Source: Rhodothermus profundi
Lineage (GTDB): Bacteria > Bacteroidota > Rhodothermia > Rhodothermales > Rhodothermaceae
Assembly (NCBI RefSeq): GCF_900142415.1
Contig: NZ_FRAU01000002.1
Coordinates: 248,001-312,000, forward strand
Reading direction: 5' to 3'
Length of the DNA: 64,000 nt
Part shown: piece by piece, positions 52,642 to 60,676 of the stretch
How positions within the stretch are numbered: the first letter of the stretch is position 1
Layout of the letters: each line of letters starts with the position of its first letter
Translations under genes and position numbers: made by a program
The notes under the pieces: model-generated
What the model was told of the DNA's origin: nothing
Seen by the model: only the letters and a program-made list of their open reading frames with translations
Databases searched by the model: none

Positions 52642-53331
52642 ATGGTCCCTTGTATGAAAGCCTGGCTGCGTGGATTCTGGGCGGTCTTCGAAAAGGATAT
52701 TAAGCTGGAACTGCGGGCCCGCTACGCCATCAACATGCTGTTGCTGTTTGCGCTGGGCGCGCTAGTAGTGATGGCGTTTGCGGTGGGGCCCACGCCGCTG
52801 AGCGCGCGCGTGCAGGCTGCGCTGCTGTGGACAGTCCTGTTGTTTGCGGCGGCTGTGGGGCTGGGCCGGGCTTTCATCAGCGAGGAAGAGCGGGGCACGA
52901 TGCTGCTTTTGCAGCTTAATCTGCGGCCGGGTGCGGTTTATGCCGGGAAGTTGCTGGTGAATTTTGTGCTGCTGCTGGCGCTGAATCTGGTTGCGGTGGG
53001 AGCGTTTACCGTGTTACTGCGAGTGAAAATCGCCTGGCCGGGGCTGCTGATGCTGACGCTTGTGCTGGGGTCGATCGGACTGGCAGGGGCAACAACCCTG
53101 CTGAGCGCGCTGATTGCCCGGGCGGCAGGAGGGCGGGGTGCCTTGTTGCCCGTGTTGCTGTTTCCAGTGCTGGTACCGCTATTGCTTTCGGCCGTTGAGG
53201 CGACACGCAGCGCGTTGCTGGTGGCTGAGGGATGGGCAACAGCGGCCGATGAATTGCTGACGCTCGTGGGGTTTGGAGGAGCTGTCATTACAGCAGCCGT
53301 GCTCCTGTTTGAGTATATCTGGCTCGACTGA
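52642..53331 (+). CDS. ccmB: Haem exporter permease CcmB
   Basis: 229 residues with six membrane helices. The start (a second ATG at 52654 is equally possible), the early FEKDIKLELRARYAINMLLLFALGAL and the FISEEERGTMLLLQLNLRPGAVYAGKL segment match CcmB, the membrane part of the CcmAB ABC transporter in cytochrome c maturation (System I). The ATPase CcmA is not encoded next to it. It overlaps nothing and ends 4 bases before ccmC. Confidence 0.9.
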   Translation: MVPCMKAWLRGFWAVFEKDIKLELRARYAINMLLLFALGALVVMAFAVGPTPLSARVQAALLWTVLLFAAAVGLGRAFISEEERGTMLLLQLNLRPGAVYAGKLLVNFVLLLALNLVAVGAFTVLLRVKIAWPGLLMLTLVLGSIGLAGATTLLSALIARAAGGRGALLPVLLFPVLVPLLLSAVEATRSALLVAEGWATAADELLTLVGFGGAVITAAVLLFEYIWLD

Positions 53332-53335
53332 AACC

Positions 53336-54064
53336 ATGACCGAACCAACTGCCCCTGTGAATCTGCGGCGTTACCGGCGTATTCGGAATGCCGTAGTGGT
53401 GTGGCTGACGCTCGTCATCGTGGGCGCTTTCCTGTTGCGCATTCCACGCATTCATATTCTGGAGCATACCGCGCGTAACCTGTATTTTCATGTGCCGATG
53501 TGGTTTACGCTGATGGCTGCGGCGCTGGTATCGGCCTATCATTCGTTGCGCTACCTGCAATCAGGCGATCCGATTCGGGATTTGCGGGCACGTGAGGCGG
53601 CGCGGGTCGGAATCGCTTTTGGTCTGCTCGGGCTGGCCACTGGAATCGTCTGGGCGCGCTTTACCTGGTATCTGGGCACGTCACTCTGGTGGAATTTCGA
53701 CCCCAAACAGTCGTTTGTGGTCATTCAACTCCTGATCTACGGCGCGTATTTTGTGTTGCGGGGGGCGGTGGAAGATCCGGAAAAGCGTGGGCGCGTGGCG
53801 GCTGTCTACAACCTGTTTGCCTGTGTGACCATGCCCTTTTTGCTGTACGTGTTGCCGCGCCAGATGGAAAGTCTCCATCCGGGCGCCGAAGGTAGCCCGG
53901 CGTTCAGTGACATTACGCATCCGATCATGCGGCTGGTATTCTACCCGGCGGTGATCGGATTCATCGGGTTGTTCTGGGTGCTCTACACGCAACGGGTGCG
54001 GCTGGCGCTGCTTGAGCGGCGTCTGGAAATGCTGCAAGCCACCATGCTGGAGGCCAAGTCATGA
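53336..54064 (+). CDS. ccmC: Cytochrome c assembly membrane protein CcmC
   Basis: 243 residues from the ATG at 53336. It has six membrane helices and the tryptophan-rich haem-handling motif as TSLWWNFDPKQSF. The two external histidines are likely His in LYFHVPMWF and in ITHPIM. CcmC loads haem onto CcmE. The start codon follows the ccmB stop by 4 bases and the stop overlaps the next gene by 4 bases. Confidence 0.9.
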   Translation: MTEPTAPVNLRRYRRIRNAVVVWLTLVIVGAFLLRIPRIHILEHTARNLYFHVPMWFTLMAAALVSAYHSLRYLQSGDPIRDLRAREAARVGIAFGLLGLATGIVWARFTWYLGTSLWWNFDPKQSFVVIQLLIYGAYFVLRGAVEDPEKRGRVAAVYNLFACVTMPFLLYVLPRQMESLHPGAEGSPAFSDITHPIMRLVFYPAVIGFIGLFWVLYTQRVRLALLERRLEMLQATMLEAKS

Positions 54065-54333
54065 ATCTGCGAGCCCTGAGCGATACAACCGAAACAGGCC
54101 TGGCCACACCCTATGATACGGTCTGGGCCACAGCGTCCGTGCCGACAAAACCTCCAGAGGGCATTGAGCGCGTGATGCTGGCCGAAGACAAGCTTTACGT
54201 GGTGCTGGCCGTTGTGCTGATTATCTGGTTCGGATTGATCTTCTTTGTGTTCCGGACCGATCGGAAACTTGATCGGCTGGAACGCACGTTGCAAGAACGT
54301 ATTCCGGAAGCAAACGCAGGCCTTACGCCATGA
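54061..54333 (+). CDS. CcmD-like small membrane protein
   Basis: 90 residues with one membrane helix (LYVVLAVVLIIWFGLIFFVF) near residue 45-65 followed by a charged cytoplasmic-type tail (RTDRKLDRLERTLQER), the topology of CcmD. CcmD helps release haem-loaded CcmE from the CcmABC complex. The N-terminal 40 residues are longer than in classical CcmD. Position between ccmC and ccmE, with 4-base overlaps on both sides, supports the call. Confidence 0.78.
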   Translation: MNLRALSDTTETGLATPYDTVWATASVPTKPPEGIERVMLAEDKLYVVLAVVLIIWFGLIFFVFRTDRKLDRLERTLQERIPEANAGLTP

Positions 54334-54767
54334 ACAAGCGCTTGATAAAAACCCTGGTAGGAGTAACCCTGCTGGGCGGCTTTTTTACCATGGTGATGCT
54401 GAGCTTTGGAGAAAAGGTGGGCGGTTACATGAGCTTTGAGGAAGCGGCTGCCAGCGGGGCCGAAGCCCACGTGGTGGGCCAGTGGGTGCCAGAGCGGCCC
54501 GTGCATTACGATCCGGCCCGGAACGTGTTTAGTTTCTACATGCGGGATGCGGAAGGGGTAGTGCGCCGCGTCGAATACCCCAATCTCAAGCCGGCCAACT
54601 TTGAAGATGCCGAGCAACTGGTGGTGATGGGACGTATGGAGGGGGAGGTGTTTCATGCGCGGGAGATTTTGATGAAGTGTCCCTCCAAGTACAATGACAT
54701 GCGCGCGCTGGAATCCTCCGGCACACCTTCCCGCACAACCCGCATGCCGACTCTTCCCAATGAATAA
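54330..54767 (+). CDS. ccmE: Haem chaperone CcmE, CxxxY variant
   Basis: 145 residues with an N-terminal membrane anchor and the small CcmE beta-barrel (FYMRDAEGVVRRVEY, QLVVMGRMEGEVFHAREIL). In E. coli CcmE haem binds covalently to His130 in an HxxxY motif. Here the same place reads MKCPSKY, so Cys117 replaces the histidine and Tyr121 is kept. CxxxY CcmE proteins are known in archaea and some sulfate reducers (System I*), which also lack CcmH. No ccmF, ccmG or ccmH genes are visible nearby. The gene is last in the run and ends at a strong terminator. Confidence 0.9.
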   Translation: MNKRLIKTLVGVTLLGGFFTMVMLSFGEKVGGYMSFEEAAASGAEAHVVGQWVPERPVHYDPARNVFSFYMRDAEGVVRRVEYPNLKPANFEDAEQLVVMGRMEGEVFHAREILMKCPSKYNDMRALESSGTPSRTTRMPTLPNE

Positions 54768-54796
54768 GGGGAAACGGATCTGAGCAGTTGCCATGC

Positions 54797-54826
54797 GCGG
54801 GCTCTTGTGCAGAGCCCGCTTTTTTT
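54797..54826 (+). terminator. Intrinsic terminator of the ccm operon
   Basis: A perfect 9-bp stem (54797-54805 with 54811-54819), 5-base loop and seven T residues (54820-54826). Confidence 0.92.
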
Positions 54827-54853
54827 AGGCTGGTGATTTTTTTCGGAAGGGCT

Positions 54854-54861
54854 TACATTTG
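54854..54861 (+). promoter_or_regulatory. Candidate -7 box for the sortilin-type gene
   Basis: TACATTTG is a perfect TAnnTTTG match 31 bases before the start codon at 54893; the upstream box is not convincing. Confidence 0.4.
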
Positions 54862-54892
54862 GCAGGAACCTTCACCAGCCTTCGATCCGGCC

Positions 54893-57800
54893 ATGCGCTA
54901 CTTACTGCTCCTGCTAGCCTTCCTCTGGATTCCGGGATGGAACGGGCAGACGCAAACGATCCCGACGCCTCCTCATGGGTATGACCCGGCCCTGTTCGAC
55001 ACGCTTCAGTTTCGCATGATTGGCCCCTTTCGAGGGGGACGCTCAACAGCTGTTACAGGAGTGCGCGGCCAGCCACTGGTGCACTACTTTGGAGGAACAG
55101 GAGGTGGAGTCTGGAAGAGCACAGACGGCGGACAGACGTGGCAGAACGTTTCGGATGGCTTTTTTGGCGGATCGATCGGGGCTATTGCCGTCAGTGAATG
55201 GGATCCCAATGTAATCTACGTGGGAGGAGGAGAGGAGTCGATTCGCGGAAACGTCTCCCATGGATACGGCATGTGGAAATCAACCGATGCCGGCAAAACG
55301 TGGACGTTTATCGGACTGCCAGACAGTCGGCACATCGGCGACATTGTGATTCATCCGCGCAATCCTGATCTAGTGTATGTGGCCGTTATGGGGCACGCTT
55401 TCGGTCCCAACAAAGAGCGCGGCGTTTATCGGAGCAAAGACGGGGGCAAGACCTGGGAGCAGATCCTGTTTGTAAATGAAAACACAGGGGCCGTTGATCT
55501 GGCAATGGATCCTACCAATCCCCGCATCCTGTACGCGACGTTCTGGCGGTTCCGGCGCACGCCGTATAGCTTTGAAAGTGGGGGGGAAGGCTCTAGCCTC
55601 TGGAAAAGTACCGACGGAGGCGATACCTGGGTGGAATTAACGCACAACCCGGGCATGCCCGAGCCGCCCATCGGAAAAATCGGCATCACCGTTTCGGCCG
55701 ATCCCAACCGGCTGTACGCCATTGTCGAAGCACACGAAGGCGGGGTCTTCCGCTCAGACGATGGCGGCAAAACCTGGCGGCGCGTGAACGACGACCGTAA
55801 CCTGCGCCAGCGGGCCTGGTATTACAGCCATATCGTGGCCGACCCGAAAGACCCGGACGTCGTCTACGTGCTGAACGTCGGCTTCTGGAAGTCAAAGGAT
55901 GGCGGCCGCACCTTCACGCGCATCCGCACGCCGCACGGCGACCACCACGACCTGTGGATCGACCCGGACAACCCCCAGCATATGATTATCGCCGATGACG
56001 GCGGGGCGCAGGTAACCTACGACGGCGGAAAGAACTGGACCACCTACTACAACCAGCCCACAGCCCAGTTCTATCGGGTCACCACCGACAACGTCTTCCC
56101 CTACCGCATCTATGGCGCCCAGCAGGACAACTCAACGGTGCGCATCTACAGCCGCTCGGACGGTCCCGGCATTTCCGAACGCGACTGGGAACCGACAGCA
56201 GGGGGAGAAAGCGGCTGGCTCGCGCCCGATCCGAAAGATCCCGAAATTGTGTACGGCGGCTCGTACGGAGGCTACCTGGAACGTTACGACCACCGCACCC
56301 GCCAGCGACGGCGCGTAGATATCTGGCCCGATAACCCCATGGGACATGGGGCTAAAGACCTGAAATATCGTTTTAACTGGAACTTCCCCATTCTCTTTTC
56401 GCGGCACGACCCCAACGTGCTGTATGCGGCTGCCAATGTACTGTTTAGAACCACCAACGAAGGACAGAGCTGGGAACAGATCAGCCCAGATCTTACGCGC
56501 AACGACACGACTAAGATGGGGCCATCGGGCGGTCCCATCACCAAAGATAACACCAGCGTAGAATACTACGGGACAATCTTCGCGCTGGCCGAGTCGGTGC
56601 ATGAACCCGGCGTGATCTGGACCGGATCGGACGATGGCCTGATCTACCTGACGCGCGACGGGGGCAAAACCTGGACGAACGTGACGCCGCCTCCGTCGAT
56701 CATGCCCGAATGGATTCAGATCAATAGCATCGAACCGGATCCCTTTAATCCAGGTGGCCTGTACGTCGCAGCCACTATGTACAAGTGGGACGACTTTCGT
56801 CCCTATCTCTACAAAACAAAAGATTATGGCCGCACCTGGGAGAAAATCACCAATGGGATTGCCGAGGATCACTTTACCCGGGTCATCCGGGCCGATCCGG
56901 AACGTCCCGGACTCCTCTTTGCCGGTACCGAAAGCGGCCTGTACGTCTCCTTCGACGATGGAGAACACTGGCAGCGATTCCAGCTCAATCTGCCGATCGT
57001 GCCCATCACGGATCTGGCTATCAAGGGTACAGATCTGATTGTGGCCACGCAGGGACGGAGTTTCTGGGTGCTGGATCATCTGGAAGTGCTCCGTCAGCTT
57101 ACGCCTGAGCTGGCCCGCCAGGAAGTTATTCTGTTTAAACCCAAAGATACCTATCGGCTGCGCGGAGGGTTCAGGCGGCGCCCGCCCGGCGGACTGGGCG
57201 AAAACCCACCGGCCGGCGTGGTCATCTTTTTCTATCTGAAAGAAAAACCGGACACGGCTACCGTCGTCAAGCTGGAAATCCTGGAGGAAGATGGCGATGT
57301 GATCCGGACGTTTGCGACCAATGCGAAAAAAGAACGGGATCGCTTGAAGGTGCGGGCCGGTAGCAACAAGTTTGTCTGGGATATGCGCTATCCGGACGCC
57401 GAGGGCTTCGAAGGGTTGATCCTGTGGGCAGCCAGTCTGCGCGGACCGATGGCCCCGCCGGGCACTTATCGGGTACGCCTCACGGTAGGCGACCAGGTGC
57501 AAGAGCAGACCTTCCGTTTGCTCAAAGATCCCCGGAGTAAGGCCACCGATGAAGACCTGCAGGCGCAGTTTGCCTTCCTGATGGAAGTGCGGGATAAGCT
57601 TTCGGAAGTGCACCGTACGATAAAGCACATTCGGGAAATTCGGCAGGACATTCGACGGGTGCTCCGGCGCCTGCCAGACGATTCCACCGGCATGGCCCTG
57701 CGTCGCCAGGGGCGTGCCATTGTTCAGAAATTGACCGAGGTTGAAGAAGCGCTGTACCAGACCAGGAACCGGGCACCGCAGGACCCGCTGAACTTCCCGA

Positions 57801-58024
57801 TCCGGCTTAACAATAAGCTGGCCGCCCTCATGGGCGTGGTCGGTACAGGCGATTTTCGACCCACGGATCAGGCTGTTGCCGTGAAGAACGAACTGGTGGC
57901 CCAGATCGATGACTGGCTGGCCCGCTACCGGGATGTCGTTGCCCGCGAGCTGGCCGCCTTCAATGAGGCGGTGCTGGCGCTGCGGCTGCCCCCCGTGGCT
58001 GTGCCGGCCGCCTCTGAAGAATAA
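54893..58024 (+). CDS. Exported sortilin/VPS10-type BNR-repeat protein
   Basis: About 1043 residues from the ATG at 54893, which gives a signal peptide (MRYLLLLLAFLWIPGWNGQ). At least ten Asp-box (BNR) repeats of the type S/K-x-DGG-x-TW are seen (for example KSTDGGQTW, RSKDGGKTW, RSDDGGKTW, KTKDYGRTW), building one or two beta-propellers as in VPS10/sortilin and some sialidase- or xyloglucanase-like families. A helical domain follows at about 890-1040. No T9SS sorting domain is present. Catalytic residues cannot be picked out, so binding or hydrolase function is open. It is bounded by terminators on both sides. Confidence 0.85.
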   Translation: MRYLLLLLAFLWIPGWNGQTQTIPTPPHGYDPALFDTLQFRMIGPFRGGRSTAVTGVRGQPLVHYFGGTGGGVWKSTDGGQTWQNVSDGFFGGSIGAIAVSEWDPNVIYVGGGEESIRGNVSHGYGMWKSTDAGKTWTFIGLPDSRHIGDIVIHPRNPDLVYVAVMGHAFGPNKERGVYRSKDGGKTWEQILFVNENTGAVDLAMDPTNPRILYATFWRFRRTPYSFESGGEGSSLWKSTDGGDTWVELTHNPGMPEPPIGKIGITVSADPNRLYAIVEAHEGGVFRSDDGGKTWRRVNDDRNLRQRAWYYSHIVADPKDPDVVYVLNVGFWKSKDGGRTFTRIRTPHGDHHDLWIDPDNPQHMIIADDGGAQVTYDGGKNWTTYYNQPTAQFYRVTTDNVFPYRIYGAQQDNSTVRIYSRSDGPGISERDWEPTAGGESGWLAPDPKDPEIVYGGSYGGYLERYDHRTRQRRRVDIWPDNPMGHGAKDLKYRFNWNFPILFSRHDPNVLYAAANVLFRTTNEGQSWEQISPDLTRNDTTKMGPSGGPITKDNTSVEYYGTIFALAESVHEPGVIWTGSDDGLIYLTRDGGKTWTNVTPPPSIMPEWIQINSIEPDPFNPGGLYVAATMYKWDDFRPYLYKTKDYGRTWEKITNGIAEDHFTRVIRADPERPGLLFAGTESGLYVSFDDGEHWQRFQLNLPIVPITDLAIKGTDLIVATQGRSFWVLDHLEVLRQLTPELARQEVILFKPKDTYRLRGGFRRRPPGGLGENPPAGVVIFFYLKEKPDTATVVKLEILEEDGDVIRTFATNAKKERDRLKVRAGSNKFVWDMRYPDAEGFEGLILWAASLRGPMAPPGTYRVRLTVGDQVQEQTFRLLKDPRSKATDEDLQAQFAFLMEVRDKLSEVHRTIKHIREIRQDIRRVLRRLPDDSTGMALRRQGRAIVQKLTEVEEALYQTRNRAPQDPLNFPIRLNNKLAALMGVVGTGDFRPTDQAVAVKNELVAQIDDWLARYRDVVARELAAFNEAVLALRLPPVAVPAASEE

Positions 58025-58050
58025 ATCATAGTGGATTTATGGCAGATCGC

Positions 58051-58087
58051 AGCCGGGATGCGTATCTTGCCGCATCCCGGCTTTTTT
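58051..58087 (+). terminator. Intrinsic terminator after the sortilin-type gene
   Basis: A perfect 12-bp stem (58051-58062 with 58071-58082), 8-base loop and six T residues (58082-58087). The loop itself contains TATCTTG, which resembles the -7 box of local promoters. Confidence 0.9.
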
Positions 58088-58114
58088 ATGGACAATGCCC
58101 ATTCGGGGAAGATC

Positions 58115-59092
58115 ATGTCCAGAGAACGTGACGTTGCGCTGGCGGCTGTCCGGGAAGCGGCCGCCTTATGCCAGAATATCCAGGCAGCTATTGGACCGGA
58201 CGTTTTAGAGAAACGCGATCGGAGTCCGGTTACGGTAGCCGACTTTGGCAGCCAGGCACTTATTTGCCGCCGACTGGCTGCGGCATTTCCTGATGATCCG
58301 ATTATGGCCGAGGAGGACAGTACGGCGCTGCGTGAACCGGCCCAGGCGCCTCTCCTGGAGCGGGTGGTTGCGGAAGTGCAGCGGTTAGCGCCGGAGGCAA
58401 CAGCCGAGACCGTGTGTGCGTGGATCGATCGGGGTAACCTGGCCACGTATCGGCCTCGCTTCTGGACGCTGGACCCAATCGATGGCACGAAAGGCTTCCT
58501 GCGCGGAGATCAGTATGCCATTGCCCTGGCGCTCCTTGTCGAAGGACGCGTGCGGGTGGCGGCGCTGGCCTGCCCGAACCTGCCGCTTACGCCTGCGACG
58601 GAATCGCCCCGCGGGGTGGTTTTTGTAGCGGTGCAGGGGGAGGGGGCCTGGGCCTACCCATTGGAGGAAGCTGGTACTCCCCTGCGCATTCAGGTGAGCG
58701 CTACGAGTGATCCGGCCCAGGCGCAGTTCTGCGAGTCCTTCGAATCGGCGCACAGTGCGCACGACGTAGCTGCTGAGGTGGCGCAGCGGCTGGGCATTAC
58801 AAAGCCGCCCCGACGGCTTGACAGCCAGGCCAAGTATGCGCTGGTAGCCCGCGGAGAAGCCGACCTGTATCTGCGGATGCCCACGCGGCCCGGCTACGTG
58901 GAGAAAGTCTGGGATCATGCGGCCGGCGCGCTGATTGTCGCCGAAGCCGGTGGGCGCGTTACGGACATCCACGGGCGACCTCTGCGCTTTGACCAGGGAA
59001 CAGCACTTGCTGAAAACCGAGGCGTGGTGGTCTCGAACGGCCTGTTGCATGCAGCCGTGCTAGAAGCTATTGCGGGAGTTGGCGTTACGTAA
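58115..59092 (+). CDS. 3'(2'),5'-bisphosphate nucleotidase (HAL2-like)
   Basis: 325 residues from the ATG at 58115, preceded by GGGGAAGATC; an ATG at 58088 touches the terminator and is less likely. The metal-binding motifs AEEDS, LDPIDGTKGFLRGDQYAIAL and VWDHAAGALIV are those of the Li+-sensitive phosphatase superfamily, and DGTKGFLRG is typical of the HAL2 type. It should hydrolyse 3'-phosphoadenosine 5'-phosphate in sulfur metabolism. It is convergent with the HAD gene, with a gap of only 3 bases. Confidence 0.88.
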   Translation: MSRERDVALAAVREAAALCQNIQAAIGPDVLEKRDRSPVTVADFGSQALICRRLAAAFPDDPIMAEEDSTALREPAQAPLLERVVAEVQRLAPEATAETVCAWIDRGNLATYRPRFWTLDPIDGTKGFLRGDQYAIALALLVEGRVRVAALACPNLPLTPATESPRGVVFVAVQGEGAWAYPLEEAGTPLRIQVSATSDPAQAQFCESFESAHSAHDVAAEVAQRLGITKPPRRLDSQAKYALVARGEADLYLRMPTRPGYVEKVWDHAAGALIVAEAGGRVTDIHGRPLRFDQGTALAENRGVVVSNGLLHAAVLEAIAGVGVT

Positions 59093-59095
59093 CGT

Positions 59096-59869
59096 TTACG
59101 GGTGCAGCGCAGCTACCGTATCGATCACCAGGTCGGGCTGCACCGATCCATCAAGATCCGAGGGGCGAAATTTACCGGTTCGGACAAGCACGCCGCGCAG
59201 GCCCGCCTGCATGGCGGCTTCCACATCGGTGCGGATGTCGTCGCCTACCATGGCGACATAGGCAGGGGAGAGGTTCAGTAGGGTGCAGATCTGAGCAAAA
59301 AAGCGACGATCCGGCTTGCCAAAGATCAGAGCTGGTCGGCCAGTGGCATATTCGAGCGCCGCAATGAAGGGGCCGGCGTCAAGCTGCAGTCCGGTATCAG
59401 TCTGCCAGTAGCGCGTGCGACCCAGGCCGATCAGGCGAGCGCCCCGCTCCTGAATAAGGCGAAACGCCTGATTGAGGCGTTCAAAGGTCCAGGCAGGTCC
59501 CAGATCGCCTACGACGACGAAATCTGGATTTACGTCATCTCGCCGAACCCCCGCAAAGTCTTCGTAGGCGGCTTCCGGCACGAGCAGGTAGGCAGACGCC
59601 CCCTGTTCCCTCAGAAAAGTGCCGGCCAGGGCAGGAGGACTGAAGACCTGAGCGGGGGAAGCGTCGAACCCCAGGCGCTGGAGTTTTTCAACCAGTTGCC
59701 GCCGGCTTCGGGTTGTAGTGTTAGTGGCAAAGCATACCGCGTAGCCGGCTGCTTGCAGCGCCTGCACGGTTTCGGCGGCGCCGGGCAGGGCCCGGTCCCC
59801 CTGATACAGGGTGCCGTCCAGGTCGAACACAAAGGCCTGAATGTGCTGGAGGACGTCCGGAAGGGGCAT
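59096..59869 (-). CDS. HAD-IIA family phosphatase (NagD-like)
   Basis: 257 residues. Motif I FDLDGTLYQGD, motif II FATNTT, the cap VVVGDLGPAWTFERLNQAF and the C-terminal MVGDDIRTDVEAAMQAGL are all present, giving a HAD-IIA (NagD/AraL/4-nitrophenylphosphatase-like) phosphatase. The substrate is unknown; sugar phosphates or nucleotides are usual. It lies 7 bases downstream of the racemase gene, so the two are probably co-transcribed. Confidence 0.9.
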   Translation of the reverse strand: MPLPDVLQHIQAFVFDLDGTLYQGDRALPGAAETVQALQAAGYAVCFATNTTTRSRRQLVEKLQRLGFDASPAQVFSPPALAGTFLREQGASAYLLVPEAAYEDFAGVRRDDVNPDFVVVGDLGPAWTFERLNQAFRLIQERGARLIGLGRTRYWQTDTGLQLDAGPFIAALEYATGRPALIFGKPDRRFFAQICTLLNLSPAYVAMVGDDIRTDVEAAMQAGLRGVLVRTGKFRPSDLDGSVQPDLVIDTVAALHP

Positions 59870-59876
59870 GGCGATG

Positions 59877-60641
59877 TCAGAGCGGTTTAAGCTGTTCCGG
59901 ATAGGTTTCGCGGATTAGTGCCCGCGCCAGGGCCAGCGATGGATCAATGATAGGCAGACCGTCGAGTTCCATTTCGGGGATGGCCAGCGGCAGCTCGGTG
60001 CAGCCCAGCACCACCGCTTCTACGTTTTTCTGGCGCAGATGCTCAATCGCTGTCAGCACACTCTGGCGCGCGATCTTGGAGACGGGATGACTCTGGGCTT
60101 TGATGCCATAGGAAGCGTCAAAAATGGCTCGGTTGACGATGGTCTCCTGCACACTTTCGTCAGCCATTACCGCTTCGTACCCCGCTGCTTCCAGCGCCTG
60201 GTGATACAGGCCAAGCCGGTAGGTAGCCAGCGTGGAGAGCACGCCTACGCGTCGTACGTCCGGATAGTGCTCGCGCAGGAAGCGCACGGTCTCGTCAATA
60301 AGGTGCAGCAGCCGCACGCGGCTTCCTGCCCGAGCTAGCGTCTCCTGAATTACCTGGAAGATAGGGGGCGCGTGGGCCGTGTTGCAGGGGATCCCGACGA
60401 CTACGGCCCCGACCGATTCAGCCAGTCGAATTTGCTCGGCAATGGCGCGGCCCGGATTTTCAGGGGTCTTGCCAAAAAGAAAGGCGCTCCGGTCGGGTAC
60501 CCGGTCGCCCATTGAAAACAACACGACGGGCAGGTGCTCCTGGTCTGAGGCGGCAAGGGTCTGGTCAAAAATGTGGTGCACCAGGGCCAGCCCTGCGTAG
60601 GGGCCCATTCCGCCAATGACGCCAATAATTTTATCTTTCAT
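59877..60641 (-). CDS. Aspartate/glutamate racemase family protein
   Basis: 254 residues. The two catalytic cysteines are in GIPCNTAHA and LGCTELPLA. GVIGGMGPYAGLALVHHI begins the protein, as in the aspartate racemase branch rather than MurI. It interconverts L- and D-forms of an acidic amino acid, or a related hydantoin-type substrate. The start codon at 60641 gives a normal N-terminus (MKDKIIGVIGGMG). It is divergent from the P1 peptidase by 35 bases. Confidence 0.87.
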   Translation of the reverse strand: MKDKIIGVIGGMGPYAGLALVHHIFDQTLAASDQEHLPVVLFSMGDRVPDRSAFLFGKTPENPGRAIAEQIRLAESVGAVVVGIPCNTAHAPPIFQVIQETLARAGSRVRLLHLIDETVRFLREHYPDVRRVGVLSTLATYRLGLYHQALEAAGYEAVMADESVQETIVNRAIFDASYGIKAQSHPVSKIARQSVLTAIEHLRQKNVEAVVLGCTELPLAIPEMELDGLPIIDPSLALARALIRETYPEQLKPL

Positions 60642-60676
60642 CGATCACCGTTTCCTACAAGCCGGGGGACAAAACA

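Noticed and set aside
56132-57628. Minus-strand frame of 498 codons opposite the sortilin-type gene
   Set aside because: The Asp-box repeats on the plus strand show the real coding strand.
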